Shown: positions 31,115-40,948 of the stretch, piece by piece
Position numbering within the stretch: position 1 is the first letter of the stretch
Layout of the letters: each line of letters begins with the position of its first letter
Source: Streptomyces sp. B93
Lineage (GTDB): Bacteria > Actinomycetota > Actinomycetes > Streptomycetales > Streptomycetaceae
DNA: 64,000 bases
Direction: 5' to 3'
Assembly (NCBI RefSeq): GCF_018070565.1
Contig: NZ_JAGPXL010000011.1
Location: 154,645-218,644 of the forward strand
Program-made: the position numbers and the translations under genes
The notes under the pieces: generated by a model
What the model was told of the DNA's origin: nothing
What the model saw: the letters and a program-made list of their open reading frames with translations, nothing else
Database searches by the model: none

Positions 31115-31972
31115 TCACCGGTGCACGACGACCTTGTCGCCGTTCCTCACCTGCGCGAACAGATCCGCGATCGCGGGCTCGTCCCGGACGTTGACGCAGC
31201 CGTGCGAGGAGCCCGCGTAGCCGCGCGCCGCGAAGTCGGAGGAGTAGTGCACGGCCTGTCCGCCGCTGAAGAACATGGCGTACGGCATGGGGGAGTCGTA
31301 GAGCGTTGACACATGGTGCCGTGACTTCCAGTAGACCTCGAACACACCTTCCCGGGTCGGTGTGTACTCCGAGCCGAACCGGACCGGCATCACCGACACC
31401 GTCCGGCCGTCGATCATCCAGCGCAGGGTCCGGCTGGACTTGCTGATGCAGAGCACCCGTCCCGTCAGACAGCGCGGATCGGGCGCGTCGGCGGGCTGAC
31501 CGCCCATCAGATAGAGCTGCCACCTGCCCGGTTCCGTGGTCATGTCCAGCAGCCGCTGCCAGGTGACGGTGTCGGTCCGGCCGGTCGGGGGCAGTCCGCG
31601 CTTGCCCTGGAAGCCGCGTACGGCCTGCTCGGTCAGGTCGTCGTAGGTGCCGGTCGGCCCGTCGAAGAGCCAGTCGATCTGACGCAGCCGGGCCTGGAGT
31701 TCGCGTATGTCCCGCCCGCTGTCCCCGGGCGCGTAGAGCACCGGCGCGGGCGCTGCGGGCGCGGGCGCGTTGGTGGTCGGGGGGCGGGCCGGGGCGGACG
31801 GGGCGCCGTCCTCCGCCGGTGCCGACGACGGCAGTTCCACCCGCAGCGGCGGCACGGGCTTGCCGTCCTCCCCGGCGGGCTGGACCGTGCAGCCCGCCAC
31901 CGTGGTCGCCGCCAGCGCGGCGAGTGCGCCGGACAGGCCGAGCAGGGTGACGTACGACCTCACACTCCCCAT
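31115..31972 (-). CDS. L,D-transpeptidase lipoprotein (YkuD domain with peptidoglycan-binding domain)
   Basis: 285 residues. A lipoprotein signal with lipobox VAGC (Cys28) is followed by a Pro/Ala linker, a PG_binding_1 domain (about 75-135; [25 protein letters not shown]) and a YkuD catalytic domain (about 150-285) with HYSSDF and SSHGCVNV, where Cys259 is the nucleophile. It should form 3-3 peptidoglycan cross-links or attach proteins outside the membrane. ATG 31972 is preferred over an upstream ATG at 32008 because it starts the lipoprotein signal and follows GGGAAGGA. Confidence 0.92.
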   Translation of the reverse strand: MGSVRSYVTLLGLSGALAALAATTVAGCTVQPAGEDGKPVPPLRVELPSSAPAEDGAPSAPARPPTTNAPAPAAPAPVLYAPGDSGRDIRELQARLRQIDWLFDGPTGTYDDLTEQAVRGFQGKRGLPPTGRTDTVTWQRLLDMTTEPGRWQLYLMGGQPADAPDPRCLTGRVLCISKSSRTLRWMIDGRTVSVMPVRFGSEYTPTREGVFEVYWKSRHHVSTLYDSPMPYAMFFSGGQAVHYSSDFAARGYAGSSHGCVNVRDEPAIADLFAQVRNGDKVVVHR

Positions 31973-32136
31973 GCCCGGGATCCTTCCCCTTCCGTGAGCG
32001 CGGGCCAACCGTGGGGCATGGTTGTTGTGAGGAAGGTCCCAGCGGGAGGCCCTCCACCGGGCGCACGGCCGCCGCTACAGTCCGTGGCGAGGGTCGGCCT
32101 GTACTGGCGAGTAGCAAGCAAACGCGGAGGCGCACC

Positions 32137-33717
32137 ATGGCACGCGAGTCGGAGTCCGGACTCCCCATCGAGCCGGTCTACGGTCCGGACGCTCTCCAGG
32201 GCTGGGAGCCCGAGGAGAAGCTGGGCGAGCCGGGTTCGTACCCGTACACGCGCGGTGTCTACCCGTCGATGTACACGGGCCGCCCCTGGACGATGCGCCA
32301 GTACGCCGGTTTCGGCACGGCGGCGGAGTCCAACGCCCGCTACCAGCAGCTGATCGCCAACGGCACCATGGGCCTGTCGGTGGCCTTCGACCTGCCCACC
32401 CAGATGGGCCACGACTCCGACGCCCCGATCGCGCACGGTGAGGTCGGCAAGGTCGGCGTGGCGATCGACTCCGTCGACGACATGCGGGTGCTGTTCGGCG
32501 GCATCCCGCTGGACAAGGTGTCGACGTCGATGACGATCAACGCCCCGGCCGCCCTGCTGCTGCTCCTCTACCAACTGGTCGCCGAGGAGCAGGGCGTCAG
32601 CGCCGACAAGCTCACCGGCACGATCCAGAACGACGTGCTGAAGGAGTACATCGCGCGCGGGACGTACATCTTCCCGCCGAAGCCCTCCCTGCGGCTGATC
32701 GCCGACATCTTCAAGTACTGCAAGGCCGAGATCCCCAAGTGGAACACCATCTCGATCTCCGGCTACCACATGGCAGAGGCGGGCGCCTCACCCGCGCAGG
32801 AGATCGCGTTCACGCTGGCCGACGGCATCGAGTACGTGCGCACGGCGGTCGCCGCGGGCATGGACGTCGACGACTTCGCGCCCCGGCTGTCGTTCTTCTT
32901 CGTCGCCCGTACGACGATCCTGGAGGAGGTCGCCAAGTTCCGTGCCGCCCGCCGGATCTGGGCCCGGGTGATGCGCGACGAGTTCGGAGCCAAGAACCCC
33001 AAGTCGATGATGCTGCGCTTCCACACCCAGACCGCGGGCGTGCAGCTGACCGCCCAGCAGCCCGAGGTCAACCTGGTCCGCGTCGCCGTCCAGGGCCTCG
33101 CCGCGGTCCTCGGCGGCACCCAGTCGCTGCACACCAACAGCTTCGACGAGGCGATCGCGCTGCCGACGGACAAGTCCGCCCGGCTCGCCCTGCGCACCCA
33201 GCAGGTCCTCGCCTACGAGACCGACGTGACGGCGACCGTCGACCCGTTCGCCGGGTCGTACGTCATCGAAAAGATGACCGACGACGTCGAGGCGGCGGCC
33301 GTCGAGCTGATGCGGAAGGTCGAGGACCTCGGCGGCGCGGTCAACGCCATCGAGCGCGGCTTCCAGAAGAACGAGATCGAGCGCAGCGCCTACCGCATCG
33401 CCCAGGAGACCGACAGCGGAGAGCGGGTCGTCGTCGGCGTCAACCGCTTCCAGCTCGACGAGGAGGAGCCCTACGAGCCCCTGCGCGTCGACCCGGCCAT
33501 CGAGGCCCAGCAGGCGGAGCGGCTGGCGAAGCTGCGCGCCGAGCGCGACCAGGGGGCCGTCGACGCCGCCCTGACCGCCCTGAAGAAGGCCGCCGAGGGC
33601 GAGGACAACGTCCTGTACCCGATGAAGGACGCGCTGCGGGCCCGGGCGACGGTGGGCGAGGTCTGCAACGCGCTGCGGGAGGTGTGGGGGACGTACGTCC
33701 CCTCGGACGCCTTCTGA
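32137..33717 (+). CDS. Acyl-CoA mutase large subunit (methylmalonyl-CoA mutase type, no B12-binding domain)
   Basis: 526 residues covering only the substrate-binding TIM barrel of the methylmalonyl-CoA mutase family: [56 protein letters not shown] and [18 protein letters not shown]. The cobalamin-binding domain (DxHxxG) is absent, so a separate small subunit is needed; none lies in this window. RQYAGF and APRLSFF keep the Tyr and Arg expected in methylmalonyl-CoA mutase rather than the Phe and Gln of isobutyryl-CoA mutase (residue assignment from memory). ATG 32137 follows GGAGG. It is monocistronic and divergent from the transpeptidase gene. Confidence 0.88.
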   Translation: MARESESGLPIEPVYGPDALQGWEPEEKLGEPGSYPYTRGVYPSMYTGRPWTMRQYAGFGTAAESNARYQQLIANGTMGLSVAFDLPTQMGHDSDAPIAHGEVGKVGVAIDSVDDMRVLFGGIPLDKVSTSMTINAPAALLLLLYQLVAEEQGVSADKLTGTIQNDVLKEYIARGTYIFPPKPSLRLIADIFKYCKAEIPKWNTISISGYHMAEAGASPAQEIAFTLADGIEYVRTAVAAGMDVDDFAPRLSFFFVARTTILEEVAKFRAARRIWARVMRDEFGAKNPKSMMLRFHTQTAGVQLTAQQPEVNLVRVAVQGLAAVLGGTQSLHTNSFDEAIALPTDKSARLALRTQQVLAYETDVTATVDPFAGSYVIEKMTDDVEAAAVELMRKVEDLGGAVNAIERGFQKNEIERSAYRIAQETDSGERVVVGVNRFQLDEEEPYEPLRVDPAIEAQQAERLAKLRAERDQGAVDAALTALKKAAEGEDNVLYPMKDALRARATVGEVCNALREVWGTYVPSDAF

Positions 33718-33849
33718 TCCGGTTCGGACCGGGTTCGGAGCGGGTCCGGAGCGTGTTCTCATCGGGATCTGCTCGGCTTCTCAGCGGGATCTGATCGGGA
33801 TCCGGACGGGCCGGGCCGAGTGTCGTAGCCGCGTGCGACACTCCCTTCC

Positions 33850-34491
33850 ATGTTCGGTGTCATCGACCTTCCCACGTACCTCGCGGGCCTGATCCTGATC
33901 GTCCTGCTGCCCGGTCCGAACTCGCTCTACGTCCTGTCCGTGGCCGCCCGGCGCGGTGTGCGCGCCGGGTACACCGCCGCGGCGGGCGTGTGGTGCGGGG
34001 ACACCGTGCTGATGACGCTGTCGGCCGCCGGGGTCGCCTCGCTGCTCCAGGCCAACGCCGTGCTGTTCGGGATCGTGAAGTACGCGGGCGCCGGGTATCT
34101 GAGCTGGCTCGCGGTGGGCATGCTGCGGGCCGCGTGGGGGATGTGGCGGACGCGGCGGACGCCCGTCGCCGACGACGGGGCGGCCCCCGCCGCCGACGAG
34201 CGGCCCTACCGGCGGGCGCTGGTCATCAGCCTGCTCAACCCCAAGGCGATCCTGTTCTTCGTCGCCTTCTTCGTGCAGTTCGTCGACCCCGGGTACGCCT
34301 ATCCGGTGCTCTCGTTCGTCGTGCTGGGCACGTTGGCGCAGCTGGCCAGCGTCGTCTATCTCAGTGCGCTGATATTCAGCGGGACGAGGCTGGCGGCCGC
34401 CTTCCGCCGCCGCCGGCGGTTGTCCGCGGGGGCGACGTCGGCGGCGGGGGCGTTGTTCTTCGGGTTCGCGGTGAAGTTGTCGTTGGCGTAG
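33850..34491 (+). CDS. LysE/RhtB-family amino acid exporter (LeuE-like)
   Basis: 213 residues with about six helices and the family N-terminus: LAGLILIVLLPGPNSLYVLS, where PGPN is the hallmark, then RRGVRAGYTAAAGVWCGD and SLLNPKAILFFVAFFVQFVD. Members export neutral or basic amino acids and related metabolites. ATG 33850 lies 132 bp after the mutase gene; that gap holds imperfect repeats of ATCGGGATCT and GGTTCGGA but no clear terminator. Substrate not predictable. Confidence 0.9.
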   Translation: MFGVIDLPTYLAGLILIVLLPGPNSLYVLSVAARRGVRAGYTAAAGVWCGDTVLMTLSAAGVASLLQANAVLFGIVKYAGAGYLSWLAVGMLRAAWGMWRTRRTPVADDGAAPAADERPYRRALVISLLNPKAILFFVAFFVQFVDPGYAYPVLSFVVLGTLAQLASVVYLSALIFSGTRLAAAFRRRRRLSAGATSAAGALFFGFAVKLSLA

Positions 34492-34518
34492 GGCTCCACC
34501 GGTTTCGGGTGCGGCGTT

Positions 34519-35520
34519 CTACCGGGCTGTCGGCCGACATGCCGTGCGGGCCTTGACCAGGGCACGGGTGACGAGGGGCGGCAGCAGGTCGATGACGACG
34601 CGGCGGGCGCGGCTGCGGGGGCGGCGGGGAGGAGACGCCTTGGCGGCGGGCGCGGGTGGTGCCGGTACCGGCTGGTGGGGAAGTGGTGTGGGCTCGGCCG
34701 GGACGTCCTCCTGGGCCTCCTGGCCGTAGCGGGACAGAGGGAAGGCCGGGGCCCGCATCTCGCGCTTGGCCTTCAGCCGGATGATGCGGTGGCCCGCCGC
34801 CTGCTGCACGCTCAGGTGGCAGTCGTCCCGGCCGCGGACCATCGCCAGCAGGTCCTCCTGGACGGGCCCGGGGTCGCCCCAGGTGCCGTACAGCTTCTGG
34901 GTGCTCAGGCAGATCGGGCGCAGGCCCCGGTTGAGCACGGCCTCCCAGACGGCGACGGAGACGCCGGGGGTGTGCTCGGAGCGGAAGTCGTCCAGGACGA
35001 CGATCCCGTCGGGCAGCAGGGCGTCGCGGGCGGCGCCGATGTCGCCGTGGACGTGCTCGTAGAGGTGCGAGGCGTCGATGTGCACGAACCGGCAGGAGCC
35101 CGGGGGCACCTCGCCGGGGACCAGGGAGCTGGGACCCTGGAGGACGCGGGGGAGTTCGTCGTGGAAGGCGAGGTAGTTCGTCTCGAACGCGCGCCGGGTG
35201 AGCGTGGCGTACGACTTGGTGGACTCGGCCCGGTTGGCGTCGTCGGGCGCGTCGCCCTCGAACAGGTCGCAGACCGTGTACCGCTCGCCGGGGCGCAGAT
35301 GACGGCCCAGGAAGATCGCGCTCTTGCCCAGGTAGACGCCGACCTCCAGCAGGTCGCCCCTGGCCCCGTCGGCCTCCTGCCGGTCGAGGAGCCATGCGAA
35401 GAGCACCTGGTCGAGTACGGGGAACCAGCCGCGGACGTCGTCGAGACGGCGGGGTGGCGCGGTGGCGCCCGCGGGGAGACCCGGGGCGCCGTCGCGTACG
35501 GCGGTGTGTGCGTCGCTCAT
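34519..35520 (-). CDS. Class I SAM-dependent methyltransferase (TylF/Methyltransf_24 type)
   Basis: 333 residues. The SAM-binding motif is LLEVGVYLGKSAIFLG; the post-motif acid is in YTVCDLFEGD and the metal/acid motif in FVHIDASHLYEHVHGD and GIVVLDDF. The first 230 residues hold the fold; the C-terminal 100 are Pro/Ala/Arg-rich with a basic amphipathic end that could touch the membrane. Enzymes of this group O-methylate sugars in glycans and antibiotics, which fits its place at the edge of the glycopolymer island. It is transcribed toward the LysE gene and starts at ATG 35520. Confidence 0.82.
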   Translation of the reverse strand: MSDAHTAVRDGAPGLPAGATAPPRRLDDVRGWFPVLDQVLFAWLLDRQEADGARGDLLEVGVYLGKSAIFLGRHLRPGERYTVCDLFEGDAPDDANRAESTKSYATLTRRAFETNYLAFHDELPRVLQGPSSLVPGEVPPGSCRFVHIDASHLYEHVHGDIGAARDALLPDGIVVLDDFRSEHTPGVSVAVWEAVLNRGLRPICLSTQKLYGTWGDPGPVQEDLLAMVRGRDDCHLSVQQAAGHRIIRLKAKREMRAPAFPLSRYGQEAQEDVPAEPTPLPHQPVPAPPAPAAKASPPRRPRSRARRVVIDLLPPLVTRALVKARTACRPTAR

Positions 35521-35649
35521 AGCGGGGGAGCACTTCCTTGTGCGGTGGGGCGGGTCAGGAACTGGGCACTGCTTGCCCGCAGCAGGGCGAGCAAACCTCT
35601 CAGAACCCGAACTTCACGCCAATTCCCCTGCCTTGGTGCCCAAGTGGGC

Positions 35650-36843
35650 TCAAGAGTCACCCGCCCGGCGTACCGCGTCCCCCTTTCCGGTGTTCCCCGG
35701 CGTCGTCAGCGCCTTGCGCAGCACGGGCGTGGCCCACCGCTCCACGTACCGGTTGAGCAGCCAGGCCAGGGCGAGCATCGCGGTGAGCGTGGCCGCGAAG
35801 GTGGCGGCGGACGGGACGCCGAGGTCCTGGTGGAGGTACTTGATGACGACCCAGCCCAGGTGCTCGTGGACCAGGTAGAACGGGTAGGTGAGGGCGCCCG
35901 CGACGGTCAGCCAGCGCCAGTCCGCCCAGTGGAGCCAGCCCAGGGCGATGGCGAGGACCGCGGCGAACCCGAAGGTGACGATGAGGATGATGACCGAGGC
36001 CGAGCGGTAGGAGAACTGGCCGGGGTGGTCGCTGTGCCACAGGTTGGACACCGCGATGTGCTGCCCGGTCAGCCAGCTCACGGCGAGGATGCCCCACGCG
36101 GTGATGTCCCGGCGGTCGCGGTGGATGAGGTAGATGGCGATGCCGCCGATGAAGAAGGGCGCGTACTTGGGCATCAGCAGCAGGTCCAGGAACGGTTCTC
36201 CGGATGCCTGTGCGAGCGCCGCCGCCAGTGTCCACACCGAGCAGAACAGCACCACCCGGTGACGGCTCGCCCCCGGCAGCACGATGCAGAGCGCGAACAG
36301 CGCGTAGAAGCGGACCTCCACCCACAGCGTCCAGTCCACCCCGAGCACCCGGTGCGCGCCCAGCGGTTCCTGGAGCAGCGTCAGATTCAGCAGCGCCTCG
36401 CTCGGCGTCACCGCGTCGTACACCACGGCGGGCAGCGCGAACACGCCCGTGACGAGGACGACGGCCACCCAGTAGGCGGGCATCAGCCGGGCGGCCCGGG
36501 AGGCGAAGAAGGAGCGCAGCGAGCGCCCCCACCCGCTCATACAGATCACGAACCCGCTGATGACGAAGAAGATGTGCACACCGAGGGGGCCGTAGGCGAA
36601 AACGGAGTGGAGGGTCGGGAACTGCACTTTCGGCGAGGATCCCCAGGCCACGGTAATGTCACCGCCGCGTCCGCCGTAGTGGTAGAGCGCCACCATCAGG
36701 GCGGCCAGCAGACGCAGTCCGTCGAGGGCGCGCAGCCTGCCGCCGGAATTCCGCCGGCCGCGGGGCGCGGACTGAGGGGCCCGAACGTCGGGCACCACGG
36801 CCGTGGCGGAAGTCGGTGCCGTGTTCACGACCGTTTCGGTCAC
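35650..36843 (-). CDS. Acyltransferase 3 (OafA/YrhL family) membrane protein
   Basis: 397 residues with ten or so helices and the family signature RLRALDGLRLLAALMVALYHYGG, the catalytic-His region, plus FFVISGFVICMSGWGRSLRSFFASRAARLMPAYW (spread over residues 117-150). Such proteins O-acetylate extracytoplasmic glycans. In this island it probably decorates the wall polymer. GTG 36843 follows GAGAGG; the frame continues upstream without a signal. It diverges from the sialyltransferase-like gene across 222 bp with a comparatively AT-rich stretch (36950-37010), which should contain both promoters. Confidence 0.88.
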   Translation of the reverse strand: MTETVVNTAPTSATAVVPDVRAPQSAPRGRRNSGGRLRALDGLRLLAALMVALYHYGGRGGDITVAWGSSPKVQFPTLHSVFAYGPLGVHIFFVISGFVICMSGWGRSLRSFFASRAARLMPAYWVAVVLVTGVFALPAVVYDAVTPSEALLNLTLLQEPLGAHRVLGVDWTLWVEVRFYALFALCIVLPGASRHRVVLFCSVWTLAAALAQASGEPFLDLLLMPKYAPFFIGGIAIYLIHRDRRDITAWGILAVSWLTGQHIAVSNLWHSDHPGQFSYRSASVIILIVTFGFAAVLAIALGWLHWADWRWLTVAGALTYPFYLVHEHLGWVVIKYLHQDLGVPSAATFAATLTAMLALAWLLNRYVERWATPVLRKALTTPGNTGKGDAVRRAGDS

Positions 36844-37065
36844 GCTGATACCTCTCGAACGGCGGGGTGAATACCCCGACCCTAGGACGCTTTCCCGCGT
36901 ACTTCCGTTCGAGGGCACCACGATTTGCCCGACGGCCCCTCGTGGTTCACCTGAAGGTCGTATTGGTTTCTTAGTGTTCTCCAACCTTCCTTGATGCCGT
37001 GGCATATCCATGCCGTCGACGCTTCACCCGGATCGTTTCTTCAACGCCAGACTCGCAGGAGCACC

Positions 37066-38568
37066 ATGACGAGGGTTCGCAGCAGATGGTCACGTCCCCG
37101 GACGGGGGACCCGGCCTCCGCGCCAGACGCCGCCGGTCCGCCGACCGCACAGCCCGGCCCCGCCGAGCTGGAGGACTGCCTACGGGCCTGCGCGGTGCAC
37201 AGCGGCAAGCTCGTGGGCAGCCTCGACCACCGTCGCATCGCCCTCGCCGAACAGCTGCGCAAGCTGCTCGCCCTGTGGGCCACCCAGGAGACGGCCGCCG
37301 CCACGGGCGGCGGCGGACTGCTGCGGCGCGGCACCAAGGCAGCCGGCGGGCAGCTGGACAACGACCTGCTCGACGCCCTCCTCGCGGTCGGCAACAAGGC
37401 CCTCGACTGTGGTTACGACGACGAGCTGAACCTCGCCCTGCTCATCACCGACACCGTGCTCAGCCAGCGCAGGAACTCGCGCGCGGGCTGGCGGCTGCGC
37501 GGCCGGCTGCTGGAGACGATGGGTCACCCGGACGCCGCCATCGAGGCGTTCGACCGTTACGTCGGGCTGACCAAGGAGGACGGCTTCGGCGTCCGCACCA
37601 AGATCGCCGGACTGCGTGCCGCCCAGGCCGGACGCGCCGAACTGCTGGCCCTGCTGGAACGCGGTGTCCCCGAGGCGGCGCAGTACGCCGGGCAGCCGCC
37701 CACCGACGTGTGGGCCGACGGGCTCGCGGCGTACGGCGCCGGGGACTGGGACGGGGCCGAGCCCCGGCTGGTCGGCGCCCTGCTCGCCATGGACCGGGCC
37801 GAGAGCCCCGAGCAGGACTTCCAGGAGGCGCTCAGCCACTACCTGGACCTGTGCACCGGCGACCGGGCGGCCCGCCCCACCCCCGAACTCACCGAGATCA
37901 TCGCCCGCTTCGCCGAACAACGCCGCAACCGGATGCGCGGCCCGCTGTCCGACCCGACCTTCGGCGGCCTCCAGTGGCTCACCCTCGGTGAGTTCCGCAA
38001 CAGGATCGCGGGCAAGTCGATCTGCCTGATAGCCAACTCCGGCAAAGTCGGCACGAGTTCGCTGGGCGCCGAGATCGACGCCTACGACCTGGTGGTCCGC
38101 TTCAACTCCTTCAAGATCGACCCGGCTCACACCGGCGCGCGGACCGACATCCACGTCACCATCCACAAGCACGGCTTCAACTGGGACCGGCCGGTCGACA
38201 TCCGGCTCGTCTTCGGCGGGATCTCCGGCGACTGGAAGCACTCCCTGCGCAACCGCCTGGTGCCCGGCGCGCAGAAGTACCTGGGCGACGAATCGCTGCG
38301 CTGGCCCGTCCGCAACATCGGCAAGCTCGGCACGGACGCCTGGCCCGCGATCCCCACCAGCGGCTTCAACATGCTCTGGCTGCTCGACTTCCTCGACGTC
38401 AGCCCCACCCTCGACCTGATCGGCTTCGACTTCTACGAGAGCGGCGCGTACCGACTCGACGCCGCGATGAAGATGCCGATCACGTCCGTGCACGAATACA
38501 CCAGCGAGAAGGCGTGGGTCATGGAACGGGCCCAGAGCGTCTCCGGCATGAGGATCTCCCTGCGATGA
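37066..38568 (+). CDS. Sialyltransferase-like glycosyltransferase (GT29-type motifs) with helical N-terminal domain
   Basis: 500 residues. Residues 35-290 are helical and TPR-like (GWRLRGRLLETMGHPDAAIE). Residues 300-500 carry the three sialyltransferase motifs: an L-like motif at 319-347 (CLIANSGKVGTSSLG, DAYDLVVRFN), an S-like motif at 431-455 (TSGFNMLWLLDFL, LIGFDF), and a VS-like motif with His476-x4-Glu481 in HEYTSEKAW. GT29 enzymes use CMP-activated nonulosonic acids, and NeuA and NeuB are encoded in the same island, so transfer from CMP-Kdn or CMP-sialic acid is the natural reading. No membrane helix. Overlaps the next gene by 4 nt (ATGA). ATG 37066 follows AGGAG. Confidence 0.8.
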   Translation: MTRVRSRWSRPRTGDPASAPDAAGPPTAQPGPAELEDCLRACAVHSGKLVGSLDHRRIALAEQLRKLLALWATQETAAATGGGGLLRRGTKAAGGQLDNDLLDALLAVGNKALDCGYDDELNLALLITDTVLSQRRNSRAGWRLRGRLLETMGHPDAAIEAFDRYVGLTKEDGFGVRTKIAGLRAAQAGRAELLALLERGVPEAAQYAGQPPTDVWADGLAAYGAGDWDGAEPRLVGALLAMDRAESPEQDFQEALSHYLDLCTGDRAARPTPELTEIIARFAEQRRNRMRGPLSDPTFGGLQWLTLGEFRNRIAGKSICLIANSGKVGTSSLGAEIDAYDLVVRFNSFKIDPAHTGARTDIHVTIHKHGFNWDRPVDIRLVFGGISGDWKHSLRNRLVPGAQKYLGDESLRWPVRNIGKLGTDAWPAIPTSGFNMLWLLDFLDVSPTLDLIGFDFYESGAYRLDAAMKMPITSVHEYTSEKAWVMERAQSVSGMRISLR

Positions 38569-40895
38569 CCGCGACCCACATACCCGCAGCCCCCGCGCCG
38601 GCGGGACCGGCCACCGACGCCCGCGCCCTCACCGGCAAGCGGCGGATCGCCTTCGCCAGCTTCGTCGACGAGAACTACCTGCCGGGGTTCCTCGTCCTGC
38701 TGCGCTCCCTGGCCCTGTCCAACCCGGCCGTCTGCGAGGACTTCATCGTCCTGCACGACGACCTCAAGCCGTCCTCCGTGGCCCGCATCCGCGCCCTGCA
38801 CCCGCGCGTGGTCTTCCGCCGCGTCGACGCCGACCACTACGAGACGTACGCCAAGGGCGACCAGGACAACTACCTGGTCCGCAAGGCCTACTTCATCCTC
38901 GACGTGTTCCGGATACGCGACTACGACACGGTCATCACCCTGGACACCGACATGGTGGTCCTCGACTCGATCGCCGAACTGCTGTCGCTGCGCGAGGGCC
39001 TGGCCGCCGTACCGCAGTTCTTCTACGGGCAGCACAAGCTCAACAGCGGTCTGCTGGTGATCCAGAAGGAGTACCTGACCGACGAGTTCTGCCGGAAGAT
39101 CGACCAGGTCGGCCGCTCCGGCTCCTACGAACTCGACAAACACGACCAGGGCATCCTGAACGCCGTCCTCGACGGCGACTTCGTCCGCCTGGACGCCCGG
39201 TACAACTTCGTCAAGCGGCGCCTGTCCGGGGACCTCGCGGTGCCCGAGGACACCGCCATCCTGCACTTCACCGGCCGCCACAAGCCCTGGCAGGGCGGCG
39301 AGGCGGGCTACGACAGGGCGCAGGAGCGCTGGCGCGAGTTCGACATCGACGACGCCGAGCTGCACACCGCCTTCCTCACCAAGGGCGCCCCGCACCGGGA
39401 CCTGCTGGTGCACTACGGCACCCCGCACGTCGAGCGCACCGGCGACGTCGACACCGCCCGCCGGGTCGCCCTCGCGCACATCGGCACCGGTGACTACCAG
39501 GCCGCCGTCGACATCATGGAACGCGTCCACATACCCGTCGACGAGGCCTGGCCGCACGAGGTCTACGGCCACGCCCTGCTGAGCGTCTCCCGCTACGCCG
39601 AGGCCCGCGCCCAGCTGCTGCTGGCCACCGCCGCGCCCAACCGCGCCGCCACCGCCTTCTCCCGGCTCGCCCAGATCGCCTGGGTGCACGGCGACGACGA
39701 GACCGCGCAGAAGTACGCCCTCCAGGGCCTCACCGTCGACCCCACCCACCGCGCCAGCCGCATCTGGCACCAGCGCGCCGTCGGCGTCCCCGCCCAGCAG
39801 CAGGGCAGCGCCGCCGACCAGCTCGCGCACGTCGCCTTCTACATGGACCGGCAGGGCAACGCGGGCGACAAGCTCCTCCCGGAGAGCGTCCGGCTCGCCT
39901 TCGACCAGGACACCGGCCCCCGCCGCTGGCACCCGGTGCACGCCCACCGCCTCTTCGACGAGGCCGCCCTCGAACGGGTCAACGCCCGCCGCGGAATGGT
40001 CATCGGCGGCGGCGGCCTGTTCATCCCGGACACCATGCCCAACGGCAACAGCGCCTGGCAGTGGAACGTCCCCGACGACCTGCTCAAGCGCATCGAGGTG
40101 CCGATCGCGGTGTACGCCGTCGGATTCAACGCATTCGACGGCCAGTCCTACCGCGCCACCAGGTTCCGTGAGTCGCTGCGGCTGCTGGTGGAGAAGTCCG
40201 CGTTCTTCGGACTGCGCAACCACGGCTCGATCGAGAAGGTCCGCGCGATGCTCCCGGCGCACCTGCACGACAGGGTGCGCTTCCAGCCCTGCCCGACCAC
40301 GGTCACCCGCCAGCTCGTCGACGGCTGGACGGACCCGTCCCGGCGCGAGGACACCATCCTGATCAACGCCGCCTACGACCGCGCCGCCCTGCGCTTCGGC
40401 CACGACTACGGCCACTTCCTCGCGCAGATGGCCCAGGCGGTGCGGGACCTCGGTGACCTCGCCGAGGTGCGGTGCGTGGCGCACTCCCTCGACGACGAGC
40501 GGATCGCCTTCGACCTGCGCCGCGAGCACGGGATCTCCCTGCCGGTCATCCCGATGTACGACTTCGACAACGACGAGATCCGGGACCTCTACGCCCGTAC
40601 CCGGCTGGTCATCGGCATGCGCGGGCACGCGGGCATGATCCCGTTCGGCTGTGGCACGCCCATCATCAGCCTGATCTCGCACCCGAAGATGGCGTACTTC
40701 CTGCGGGACATCGAGCGGCCCGAGTGGGGCGTCTCGGTGCACGAGCGGAACCTCGCCGCCGTCCTGGTGGAACGCGCCCGCGATCTCCTCGCCGACCACG
40801 ACCGGACCGTCGCGGACCTCCACGGACGGCAGCAGGAGCTGTGGAAGGTCACCCAGGCGAACGCGGCGGAGCTGCGCACCTTGCTGGGCGGCTGA
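38565..40895 (+). CDS. Fusion: GT8 glycosyltransferase, TPR-like linker and polysaccharide pyruvyltransferase
   Basis: 776 residues. Residues 25-290 are a GT8-like GT-A domain with the DxD metal motif Asp127-Thr-Asp129 in TLDTDMV, NSGLLVIQ, and the C-terminal HFTGRHKPW. Residues 300-425 are helical repeats (ARAQLLLATAAPN, AQIAWVHGDDETAQKYALQG). Residues 435-776 resemble the CsaB-type pyruvyltransferase family: GNAGDKLLPESV, MVIGGGGLFIPD, and IGMRGHAGMIPFGCGTPIIS with the His-Ala-Gly triad. It should add a hexose and then a pyruvate ketal to a wall glycan. Translationally coupled to the preceding gene (ATGA) and followed by a bidirectional terminator. Confidence 0.85.
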   Translation: MTATHIPAAPAPAGPATDARALTGKRRIAFASFVDENYLPGFLVLLRSLALSNPAVCEDFIVLHDDLKPSSVARIRALHPRVVFRRVDADHYETYAKGDQDNYLVRKAYFILDVFRIRDYDTVITLDTDMVVLDSIAELLSLREGLAAVPQFFYGQHKLNSGLLVIQKEYLTDEFCRKIDQVGRSGSYELDKHDQGILNAVLDGDFVRLDARYNFVKRRLSGDLAVPEDTAILHFTGRHKPWQGGEAGYDRAQERWREFDIDDAELHTAFLTKGAPHRDLLVHYGTPHVERTGDVDTARRVALAHIGTGDYQAAVDIMERVHIPVDEAWPHEVYGHALLSVSRYAEARAQLLLATAAPNRAATAFSRLAQIAWVHGDDETAQKYALQGLTVDPTHRASRIWHQRAVGVPAQQQGSAADQLAHVAFYMDRQGNAGDKLLPESVRLAFDQDTGPRRWHPVHAHRLFDEAALERVNARRGMVIGGGGLFIPDTMPNGNSAWQWNVPDDLLKRIEVPIAVYAVGFNAFDGQSYRATRFRESLRLLVEKSAFFGLRNHGSIEKVRAMLPAHLHDRVRFQPCPTTVTRQLVDGWTDPSRREDTILINAAYDRAALRFGHDYGHFLAQMAQAVRDLGDLAEVRCVAHSLDDERIAFDLRREHGISLPVIPMYDFDNDEIRDLYARTRLVIGMRGHAGMIPFGCGTPIISLISHPKMAYFLRDIERPEWGVSVHERNLAAVLVERARDLLADHDRTVADLHGRQQELWKVTQANAAELRTLLGG

Positions 40896-40913
40896 CGGCA
40901 TCCGGCACGGCGA

Positions 40914-40943
40914 GAGGGTCCCGGCGGCGCCGCCGGGACCCTC
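40914..40943. terminator. Bidirectional terminator
   Basis: GAGGGTCCCGGCGGC followed directly by its exact complement, GCCGCCGGGACCCTC, forms a 30-bp perfect palindrome between the convergent fusion gene and the FkbM methyltransferase gene. Confidence 0.88.
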
Positions 40944-40948
40944 GGTGC

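Noticed and set aside
38433..40901. An 822-codon frame antisense to the GT8-pyruvyltransferase fusion
   Set aside because: Val/Asp/Gly-rich shadow with no motif; the sense strand has DTD and pyruvyltransferase signatures and codon bias.
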